Shown here in pieces: positions 1 to 5,690 of a stretch of DNA of 6,779 nt (positions within the stretch are counted from its first letter, which is position 1; every line of letters begins with the position of its first letter). This stretch comes from Planctomycetota bacterium (GTDB taxonomy: Bacteria; Planctomycetota; Planctomycetia; Pirellulales; Pirellulaceae). Under the pieces are notes generated by a model. It searched no databases. It was given only the letters and a program-made list of their open reading frames with translations, and was not told the DNA's origin. The position numbers and the translations under genes were made by a program. Location: assembly GCA_023417165.1 (NCBI GenBank), contig JAEZGD010000499.1, forward strand, positions 1 through 6,779, in the 5' to 3' direction.

Positions 1-113
1 ATCCAGAACGGAGTCCCAAGCGCAGACACAGGCGGGAATACTTGGCAGGCAATTAACCATCGCCGTCAGGCAACAGTCGTTACGCCCAAATCGTGCAGAT
101 TGTCACAAAAAAG
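1..113. other. Left-edge non-coding stretch downstream of the minus-strand operon
   Basis: No convincing gene is visible here. It lies just after the stop codon (TGA, 116-114) of the chorismate-lyase-like gene, so it would be the 3' end of that operon. A run of six A on the plus strand (about 106-112) becomes a T run on the transcript, but no stable GC-rich stem sits in front of it. An intrinsic terminator is therefore not supported. Confidence 0.5.
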
Positions 114-662
114 TCAAACAGGCGACACAATTTCCAAGAGCTCTACTGCTGGCTCGCCATTGCAATAGATCAGAGCCGTTCGCCCATAGACTTCGTCAGG
201 CTTCTCTAGATTAAACAGCTTGCGCAGGTCCGGCCCTGGATAGAGTTGCCAGAGCGCAAAGAGTTGCACCTCGCGCATCACATTGTGATTGATAAGCACT
301 CGCCCGAGGGGGATCTTTTCGCTCTCAATCTCTGCACGCACTTCGGGACTAAGATACTCAAACGTCAAGCGTACAATACCGAACTGCACGACCTTGCGAT
401 CGTTCTGCCGCCGCAACAGAATCTTGCGCGCATAGTGCGTGCTGGTGATGTGCTTGGCGATGACCTCGACATCGACCGGCCCGCCATAAAAGGCTTCGAC
501 CGTCTCGGTCATGTGCCCTTCGTGGGCCAGCAGTTGGCGATAGGCCGGCGGCATCTCGTCCGCGCTCACCTCATGAAACTCACCGATGTCTTGCGGATAG
601 GTATAGAACAACCCCGCCAATGTCGGCAAATCGGGTCGGATACTTGGCGTGGGATTCGTCAT
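114..662 (-). CDS. Chorismate-lyase-like protein (DUF98 / UbiC fold)
   Basis: 182 residues from ATG at 662; likely cytosolic, with no signal peptide or membrane segment. Seen: an EGHMTE segment (48-53), the strand HYARKILL with R79, the IPLG turn (117-120) followed by LI and R130, and a C-terminal GRTALIY ... ELLEIVSP ending with E177. Known: in UbiC and DUF98 proteins an Arg in the central strand and a Glu near the C-terminus (E. coli R76 and E155) bind chorismate and pyruvate; R79 and E177 are the natural equivalents. Such enzymes turn chorismate into 4-hydroxybenzoate plus pyruvate. Inferred: 4-hydroxybenzoate or a similar acid is the product, either for a prenylated compound made with the two upstream genes or for a tetrahydromethanopterin-type cofactor. 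An ATG nine codons upstream (689) lies inside a repeat, so 662 is preferred; neither start has a clear Shine-Dalgarno sequence. Family call fairly firm, reaction tentative. Confidence 0.7.
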   Translation of the reverse strand: MTNPTPSIRPDLPTLAGLFYTYPQDIGEFHEVSADEMPPAYRQLLAHEGHMTETVEAFYGGPVDVEVIAKHITSTHYARKILLRRQNDRKVVQFGIVRLTFEYLSPEVRAEIESEKIPLGRVLINHNVMREVQLFALWQLYPGPDLRKLFNLEKPDEVYGRTALIYCNGEPAVELLEIVSPV

Positions 663-671
663 GGTTCGTCG

Positions 672-729
672 GACAGAGCCAGGCTCCATCCCGTGGCAAG
701 ATGAATTGACCGACAGAGCAGGGCTCCAT
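672..729. repeat. Pair of 18-bp direct repeats between operon genes, each with a small dyad
   Basis: GACAGAGCCAGGCTCCAT (672-689) and GACAGAGCAGGGCTCCAT (712-729) agree at 16 of 18 positions, with starts 40 bp apart. On the transcript strand the 672-689 copy contains the perfect dyad GAGCC-T-GGCTC and the 712-729 copy contains GAGC-CCT-GCTC. The pair fills most of the gap between the stop of the prenyl-synthase fusion (730) and the ATG at 662. It could be a protein-binding site, paired small RNA stems or an old tandem duplication; the sequence does not decide. Confidence 0.6.
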
Positions 730-2607
730 CTAGGAAAGCTGCGTTCCGCCCGTGATCGGCAGCAGCGCCTCGCGCGTGAGGGTGGGAATCACGATCGAAG
801 GGGCGTGCGGTTCGCTCCGTTCCAGCACGGTATCAATCAAATAATACAGCAGGCGACGCAACTCTTCTGGCTGGATTTCGTCCGCGATGGCTTCCGCGCG
901 CTGTTGGTGCTTTTCGATCAGCTTGTCGGCTTTCTCGAACACCTGCGCTTCGTAATACAGTTGTCGCACACGTTGCACACGGAACTCGACAGGGCGAGTG
1001 TCGTTGCTCACCAGGTGCAGCAGCTCTTCTTGCTGCGCTGGCTTCAGCGCTTCGAGGGCCAGCGCCCACAGCACCGTCGGCCGACCGCCAATCGTATCGA
1101 GGCCCGCCTTGAGCTTGTTGTGATCATCGCCTTGCCAGTCGTTCAGATCGTTAAGGATCTGAAAGGCGACTCCCAAGTTACGCGCAAACAGCTTCAGCGG
1201 CTCGGCATACTCGCCAATCGGTTGCGCCAAGCGCACGCCGGTGAACAGCGCCGCCTCAAACGCAGGCGAAGTCTTGAGCGCATAGATCTTCAGCGCATCG
1301 AGCGGCTTGAGCCGCTTATCCAGCGAATCGCGCCACAGTAGTTCCGCGCCTTGGCCTTCCGAAAGCTTGATATGCGCGTCGGCCAGGATGTCGAGCACGT
1401 CGGCCGCGACTTCCGCGCCAAGCGTTTTCGCCTCGCGGCTGACCAGGCGATAGCCGAGCCCGATCATGTAGTCGCCCACATTGATCGCAGTCGGAATGCC
1501 GTATTTGCGATGGATGGTCTCGGCGCCGTAACGATATTGATCGTCGTCTTCGATGTCGTCGTGAACGAGCGAGGCCTTGTGAAAGGTCTCGATCGACATC
1601 GCCGCGCGCTTGACAGCGTCCGGAATGTTGGCGACGCTCTCCGCGCCGGTGGCGCCGTCGGTCGAGTTGCCACCTGTCAGGGCATCGTGCACCGCCAGTG
1701 TAATGAACGGACGCGAATGCTTGCCGCCGCGGCTTAAAAAGTCATAAGCGAGGGCTTCGGTCCCCGCGATTGGATCGATCGCGCCCAATCCTTGGCCATT
1801 GACTTCGGCCAAGCGCGGGCCACCGCGCATCCGGGGCACCAATTGGTCGAGCGCTTCGGGCTCGAACATCTGCGCCGCGGTTCGCATCAAATGCACATAC
1901 GTGCGCGACTTCGGCGTTTCGGCTTTGGGCTGCACATTGATCATGTCCAGCACCCACTCTTGGTCGACCGAGGTGTTGCGACAATCGCTTGATAGCAGCG
2001 GCACCGCCATGCAAGGAATGCCAGCCAGCAGAATCTTGTCGATCGCCTTTTCGAGCACGTTCAAGCAGGCGACACCGGTGATCGCATCGACATGCCCGCC
2101 GACAATAATCTTGAGCACAATCGGCGAGCCTTCGGCGACCAGCACCTTATAGCCCAGGTCTTCGGCCATCGTCCGAAAGTCGGCAATGCTGCACGCGCCG
2201 CACTTGCGGCAATCGAGACCAAACTCGTCATAGTCAGCAGGGCAGCCTTCGGCGTGCTTCAAACAGTGAGGCAGCAAGAACAGTCGTCGCGACGGTGGAA
2301 TCGACGCGACTTGATCGCGCCAGAACTCGGTCGCCAAGACCACCATCGCCCAGCCGAGAAAGCCCTCGGGATGTCCACCTGCGGTTAACATCTGGCGACA
2401 AACTTGCTCCATCTCGTCTTTCGACAGCGGGCGTGATTTGTCTAAACTCGCGGCGATCTTGGCAAACTCTTGGCGGAGGGACTCGCGCAGTTCGCGAGGC
2501 TCAGGAACCACCTTCAAGTGAGATGTCTGCCGCCGGCGCGATTTGCGCCCCTCGACGGGCGTCCCTTCGGAGTCCGACGTTTGTTGCGACGTGGATGCAC
2601 TGGCCAA
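730..2607 (-). CDS. DUF116 - polyprenyl diphosphate synthase fusion protein
   Basis: 625 residues; two domains joined by a linker. Residues 1-60 are polar, with a basic patch (RKSRRR, 21-26). Residues about 60-225 match DUF116: LPHCLKHAEGC (C115, C122), C133-x2-C136-x2-C139, GVAC (C181) and SDCRNTSVD (C209); the cysteines suggest a metal or Fe-S site of unknown function. Residues about 285-590 are an all-alpha trans-isoprenyl diphosphate synthase: GGKHSRP (294-300, diphosphate and IPP binding), first Asp-rich motif DDIED (350-354), GD at 378-379, KTS (445-447), and second motif NDLND (486-490) where DDxxD is usual. Known: such enzymes condense IPP with allylic diphosphates. Small residues A345 and S346 before the first motif hint at a product longer than C15; this is inference. 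The start is TTG at 2607, backed by GAGGG 8 nt upstream; no ATG lies near. It follows the cyclase gene by 27 nt, so it probably feeds that enzyme. Confidence 0.85.
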   Translation of the reverse strand: MASASTSQQTSDSEGTPVEGRKSRRRQTSHLKVVPEPRELRESLRQEFAKIAASLDKSRPLSKDEMEQVCRQMLTAGGHPEGFLGWAMVVLATEFWRDQVASIPPSRRLFLLPHCLKHAEGCPADYDEFGLDCRKCGACSIADFRTMAEDLGYKVLVAEGSPIVLKIIVGGHVDAITGVACLNVLEKAIDKILLAGIPCMAVPLLSSDCRNTSVDQEWVLDMINVQPKAETPKSRTYVHLMRTAAQMFEPEALDQLVPRMRGGPRLAEVNGQGLGAIDPIAGTEALAYDFLSRGGKHSRPFITLAVHDALTGGNSTDGATGAESVANIPDAVKRAAMSIETFHKASLVHDDIEDDDQYRYGAETIHRKYGIPTAINVGDYMIGLGYRLVSREAKTLGAEVAADVLDILADAHIKLSEGQGAELLWRDSLDKRLKPLDALKIYALKTSPAFEAALFTGVRLAQPIGEYAEPLKLFARNLGVAFQILNDLNDWQGDDHNKLKAGLDTIGGRPTVLWALALEALKPAQQEELLHLVSNDTRPVEFRVQRVRQLYYEAQVFEKADKLIEKHQQRAEAIADEIQPEELRRLLYYLIDTVLERSEPHAPSIVIPTLTREALLPITGGTQLS

Positions 2608-2615
2608 AAGTCAAA

Positions 2616-2620
2616 CCCTC
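2616..2620 (-). promoter_or_regulatory. Ribosome binding site GAGGG supporting a TTG start
   Basis: Read on the minus strand, GAGGG ends 8 nt before the TTG at 2607. It lies in the 27-nt gap after the TAG stop of the cyclase gene (2637-2635). It is the best reason to accept TTG as the start, since the next in-frame ATG is about 65 codons inside the protein. Confidence 0.6.
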
Positions 2621-2634
2621 GCGCTGGTGTGTCT

Positions 2635-4527
2635 CTAGTCGTGGCGGAGTTGCTCGGGGGTGAGCTGCGATTTCCGTTGCGGGTGGGGAACGTATCGCTC
2701 GACAGCCTGGCCGAGCGCGGAAACCGTAAAGGTCAGCGGGTAGAGTGTCTCATAATACCACAGCTTAGCGAAGTAGAATCCAATCGGCGAGCTTTTTCGG
2801 TGCTGGTCCGTTTCTACCCCCCGAACCAGCCACTGAAGTCCTTTCGCCACAGCAACTTGCGCTTGGGCGTTGGTCGTCAGTGGCAACAAGGCCTCTAGCG
2901 CTAATGCCGTCTCTTCAATGCTGCCTGTCGCGGCGGCGTCTGCGGGACTTGTGTCATTATTGGACACTCGCGCGCCGCTTCCCCAGGCCCCGTCGGCCCG
3001 TTGATTTTTAACCAGCCACGCAGCCCCAAGTTCCGCAGGCTTCGATTCTAATCGCTGGAAGTCTCGATAAGCCAGCAGGACTTTAGCGGTTCCGTAGATC
3101 GGGTTCTCCTCTTGCGGGTGATCCTGATTACCGAACCACAAGGGAATCCACGAGCCATCCGCGTGCTGCCGACGTTCCAAAAAGCGAAAGCCCGCCGATA
3201 CCGCATTGCGAAAACGCGCCTCCGGCAAATAGACCTGCCAGGCCAGTAGCGCCCGCAGCGCATGCGCGGTCAGATCCGCCCCGCTACGATCGAAGGGCAA
3301 GCGTCCCCAACCGCGGCAGAACGTCGGCCAGCCGCCATCGCGGTTTTGCAGTCCTAGCAGCCAACGGCACCCCGCTTTGGCCGCCTCTTCGAGATAAGGC
3401 AAGTGCGAGCGAGGCGACGACGGTGCATCGCGAAACGCCGCCAGCGCCAATAGCGCGCTCGGCGTATCGTCGGCATCGGGAACCGCGCCGCTGAGATCAC
3501 TCCAGCCCCAACCGCCAGGCTCGGCGCCGGTAAACGGATGACGCTCGCGATGCTGACAGCTCAACACCCATTCCAAGCAATCGAGTTGCGCGACGTCTTC
3601 GCCACTGGCCGCCAAGGCATTAATCGCCAAGGTGGTATTCCACGTCGCCAGGTTGGTATCAATCGGCCAACTGCCATCGCGTCGCACCGAATCGATCAGG
3701 AACCGCACGCCGTGGCGAGTCACTTCATGCAGCGCACGCCCAGAAGCGGCCAAACTCATCACGACAAAGCTGGTCAGCGGCACTGCCTCTAAGTAGCCGC
3801 CACTATCCGGCTGCATGCGACGCAAGACTTGCAAACTGGGTTGCACCGCAGAAGCACGCAGGCCGCGCAGCAATGGATTCCACGATGGGCGATGAACGTG
3901 TCTCGCCTGACCGATGGCCACCAGCGCGGGAATCGCATAACTCACCACCGGCATCCGCACAAAGCGATAGAACGATTGCGGTACGCAGGCCAACTCAAAG
4001 GGCAGGGGAGAGACGACCTTCCAATCCACCAACCCCGCCAGCGCATAGTTCGTCAGGATCGGCACCGCAAAGGTCTTGTCCGCGCCATAACGTTTTCGCA
4101 GTCCCGCCAGCCCGCCTTGAGCGTCAATATAAGCGTTCGCGCGCTCAATGATTGTCTTGTATTCGGTGGCGACGCCCGCCAAATGCAGCGCCGCTACGCC
4201 TAACATCGTGGTGGCAATGTTGGAATAGCTCAGTTCGGTGTCGCCCCAACCGCCGTCAGCATTCTGATGCGTCGCCAAGTAGCGCACGCCGCCAGCAATC
4301 AGTCCGCTCAAGCGTTCTGGCGAGCCAAACAGTGCAGTGAGCTGCGCGGTGTTCGCGCCAGCTTTAGCAGCTTCGCGTCGCACAATGCTCAGCGCACTCA
4401 CCGCTGTGGCGGTCGACAGCGCGGAAGTCGAAAGCTCGCCCACCCAATGGCCCGCGCGGACGCGTTCGTCGAGCAAGTCGACGCGCGCCGTCTCGTAAGC
4501 GGCAACCAAGCGGTCTGGATCGACCAT
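2635..4527 (-). CDS. Squalene-hopene-cyclase-like class II terpene cyclase
   Basis: 630 residues, the usual length of bacterial squalene-hopene cyclases; likely a monotopic membrane-associated alpha/alpha-barrel protein. Seen: the catalytic acid motif DADD at D351-D354 (DVDD in classic enzymes, at almost the same position), and QW-type repeats ending at W94, W287, W340, W400, W460 and W515 (for example WLLGLQNRDGGW at 389-400). PFDRSGADLTAHALRAL (411-427) and the C-terminal FYFAKLWYYETLYPL also fit the family. Known: the DXDD acid protonates a terminal alkene or epoxide and starts polycyclisation. Odd: between DGSW (457-460) and YGT (478-480) the typical short linker is replaced by a longer Asp/Glu/Pro-rich stretch, which argues against a standard hopene synthase. 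The substrate may be squalene, or a linear polyprenyl compound from the downstream synthase. The ATG at 4527 is the first start after an in-frame TGA; no Shine-Dalgarno is visible. Superfamily is firm, product unknown. Confidence 0.9.
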   Translation of the reverse strand: MVDPDRLVAAYETARVDLLDERVRAGHWVGELSTSALSTATAVSALSIVRREAAKAGANTAQLTALFGSPERLSGLIAGGVRYLATHQNADGGWGDTELSYSNIATTMLGVAALHLAGVATEYKTIIERANAYIDAQGGLAGLRKRYGADKTFAVPILTNYALAGLVDWKVVSPLPFELACVPQSFYRFVRMPVVSYAIPALVAIGQARHVHRPSWNPLLRGLRASAVQPSLQVLRRMQPDSGGYLEAVPLTSFVVMSLAASGRALHEVTRHGVRFLIDSVRRDGSWPIDTNLATWNTTLAINALAASGEDVAQLDCLEWVLSCQHRERHPFTGAEPGGWGWSDLSGAVPDADDTPSALLALAAFRDAPSSPRSHLPYLEEAAKAGCRWLLGLQNRDGGWPTFCRGWGRLPFDRSGADLTAHALRALLAWQVYLPEARFRNAVSAGFRFLERRQHADGSWIPLWFGNQDHPQEENPIYGTAKVLLAYRDFQRLESKPAELGAAWLVKNQRADGAWGSGARVSNNDTSPADAAATGSIEETALALEALLPLTTNAQAQVAVAKGLQWLVRGVETDQHRKSSPIGFYFAKLWYYETLYPLTFTVSALGQAVERYVPHPQRKSQLTPEQLRHD

Positions 4528-4590
4528 AACAATCGGCCGCGCGAATCACACGGCTGCAAGGCGGGCAAGCTGGCAGGAAACAACGGGTTA

Positions 4591-4619
4591 AGTCTACGCG
4601 AGCGGTCCAGCACTGTCGA
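4591..4619 (-). promoter_or_regulatory. Sigma70-like promoter candidate for the terpenoid operon
   Basis: Read leftward: -35 TCGACA (4619-4614, five of six to TTGACA), a 17-bp spacer, and -10 TAGACT (4596-4591, four of six to TATAAT). Transcription would start near 4584, giving a leader of about 57 nt before the ATG at 4527. It is the best promoter match I found upstream of the operon. Position and exact 17-bp spacing support it; no experimental sign is available. Confidence 0.45.
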
Positions 4620-4629
4620 GAAACTCTCG
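4617..4629. repeat. Small palindrome CGAGA-AAC-TCTCG between divergent promoters
   Basis: Perfect 5-bp arms around a 3-nt centre at 4623. It overlaps the -35 hexamers of both divergent promoter candidates (4614-4619 and 4627-4632), the position expected of an operator for a dimeric repressor controlling both directions. The arms are short, so chance occurrence is possible. Confidence 0.35.
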
Positions 4630-4655
4630 CCACAAGGGCGTTCGCGCGATAGACT
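4627..4655 (+). promoter_or_regulatory. Weak sigma70-like promoter candidate for the rightward gene
   Basis: -35 TCGCCA (4627-4632, four of six), a 17-bp spacer, -10 TAGACT (4650-4655, four of six). It is the exact mirror image of the leftward promoter about 4623, with an identical -10 hexamer. Transcription would start near 4662. On its own it is weak; the symmetry is what makes it worth listing. Confidence 0.3.
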
Positions 4656-4789
4656 AATCTCCTCCACCCCACCCTCAATCACAGGGGCCTGCCTTCGCCA
4701 ATCGTTCTCTTCTCTTTGAACATCGCGTCGCCCAGGCGGCGCGAGAGTATCTTCGCTGTGCCGCCGCGCCGTGGCCAAAACCCTGGGAA

Positions 4790-5608
4790 ATGCCGCCTGA
4801 GGTGGCATCCGCTCACAAAGTCCTTGGCGAAGAGCTCGAATCGCTGATCACCTCCTCGGAACTTCCCGTGTTCGATGGCCTGGATCAGTTCCACGTCACG
4901 ATCGTCTCTCCTAACCACCTAATTATTGACGGTGGAGTGTGTTGGCTGGACGACGATGCCAAATGGGGAGTCGCACCGTTCCAGGCCGTGCTGCGCACGG
5001 CAAATGGCGTGCTTTCGATGCATGCGTTCCGATACGGTCGCCAAGACGAAGCAGGCAATCTGGAACACAGTCCCACGCTTTGGCAGGGCGCTGTAACAAA
5101 GTGGTACTTTGAGGTGGAACGCACACGCGTTCAAGATCGACGCGGAGAGTTAGAACTTAGTCTGGAATGCTTGCTGGAAGTCGCGAGGTTTGCCCGGGAA
5201 GCCGCAAACAAGGAACCTACCAGCGCGCGGATTGACTTAAGCTTTCAAACGGATCAGGGGCTTGGCCGCACTCTTAAGTCCTTGTTCTGTTCCGCCAGCG
5301 ACGACCGCCTTCGGGCGTCCGATGGTCAGATTCATACTGCGATCGAGCGACGGGGCGCAGACCTTCTGATCGTGCGTGGTTCGATGTACTGCTTATTGAC
5401 CGGCGCTGGGCCCTTTGAACTGGAACTGCGCTACGCAGGCGATTGCCTCGTGGGATGGCATTTGCGGTATGGGCGCAAACCAGCTGCCGGACAAACGAAG
5501 TATTCGATCAAAGAGGCCGACGCACTGTGGCCTGGCGATTTTCCACCCCCGTGGCAGTGGTGGCTCACCGCTGAAAACGACGTGCCGCTGGAATTTCGCC
5601 AGCAGTAA
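4790..5608 (+). CDS. Hypothetical soluble protein with an internal duplication
   Basis: 272 residues from ATG at 4790, TAA at 5606-5608. I do not recognise the family. No signal peptide or membrane helix is seen. Two similar modules are visible. Module 1 (about 43-108) has LIIDGG, APFQAVLR, HAFRYGR (78-84), LWQG (97-100) and a Trp at 105. Module 2 (about 191-258) has LLIVRG, GPFELELR, HLRYGR (224-229), LWPG (246-249) and WQWW. The 23-residue stretches ending in RYGR (62-84 and 207-229) share 10 identical positions without gaps. A helical, charged linker (about 115-185) separates them. Many Trp, Arg and Glu residues suggest a compact beta-rich fold; function unknown. The start is uncertain: GGGAA lies too close to the ATG to act as a normal ribosome site, and the frame is open upstream to 4658. 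It is transcribed away from the terpenoid operon, so a functional link is only possible. Coding status is well supported by length and the repeat. Confidence 0.75.
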   Translation: MPPEVASAHKVLGEELESLITSSELPVFDGLDQFHVTIVSPNHLIIDGGVCWLDDDAKWGVAPFQAVLRTANGVLSMHAFRYGRQDEAGNLEHSPTLWQGAVTKWYFEVERTRVQDRRGELELSLECLLEVARFAREAANKEPTSARIDLSFQTDQGLGRTLKSLFCSASDDRLRASDGQIHTAIERRGADLLIVRGSMYCLLTGAGPFELELRYAGDCLVGWHLRYGRKPAAGQTKYSIKEADALWPGDFPPPWQWWLTAENDVPLEFRQQ

Positions 5609-5633
5609 CGATTCTGTCGCCACTTTCCCGGGC

Positions 5634-5642
5634 TGCTATACT
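5634..5642 (+). promoter_or_regulatory. Extended -10 promoter TGCTATACT before the radical SAM gene
   Basis: TATACT (5637-5642) matches TATAAT at five of six positions and is preceded by TG one base upstream, the extended -10 signature that can replace a good -35. The region 17 bp upstream has only a poor -35 match. Transcription would start near 5649, leaving about 42 nt of leader containing the GAAGGA ribosome site. It sits in the 82-nt gap after the preceding stop, so the radical SAM gene likely has its own promoter. Confidence 0.5.
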
Positions 5643-5675
5643 AGAGCGTTGCTCGGTCGCCCGCGTGCCCGCCTC

Positions 5676-5681
5676 GAAGGA
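5676..5681 (+). promoter_or_regulatory. Ribosome binding site GAAGGA
   Basis: GAAGGA lies 9 nt before the ATG at 5691, a good Shine-Dalgarno match and spacing. It fixes this ATG as the start over the second in-frame ATG at codon 5. Confidence 0.65.
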
Positions 5682-5690
5682 TTCCCGCCC

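Larger units (their letters stand above)
4528..4789. other. Divergent intergenic region between terpenoid operon and rightward genes
   Basis: 262 bp between the cyclase start (minus) and the ATG at 4790 (plus). The left half holds two mirror-image promoter candidates around a palindrome at 4617-4629. The right half (4658-4789) stays open in the frame of the downstream plus gene but has no ATG, GTG or TTG in that frame, so it is either a leader of about 130 nt or an unrecognised N-terminal extension. Confidence 0.6.

Noticed and set aside
99..131. Possible terminator hairpin (ATTGT ... ACAAT arms) at the end of the operon
   Set aside because: The arms are only 5 bp and AT-rich, the loop is 23 nt, and the T run lies inside the loop rather than after the stem.
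663..689. Start of the chorismate-lyase-like protein at ATG 689
   Set aside because: The nine extra codons fall in one unit of the 18-bp direct repeat, and no ribosome site precedes that ATG. The ATG at 662 is equally usable and gives a normal N-terminus.
649..1341. Long plus-strand open frame opposite the prenyl synthase
   Set aside because: It is antisense to a gene with clear domain motifs, has low-complexity Arg/Gln/Leu-rich composition and no recognisable domain. The same applies to the plus-strand frames at 246-704, 1351-1737, 1799-2152, 2092-2388 and 2470-2898.
3829..4719. Plus-strand frames opposite the cyclase gene
   Set aside because: They are shadows of the QW-repeat coding sequence, with biased Arg/Ser/His composition and no motifs. 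The minus-strand frame at 4398-4808 likewise only overlaps the divergent intergenic region and the cyclase N-terminus.
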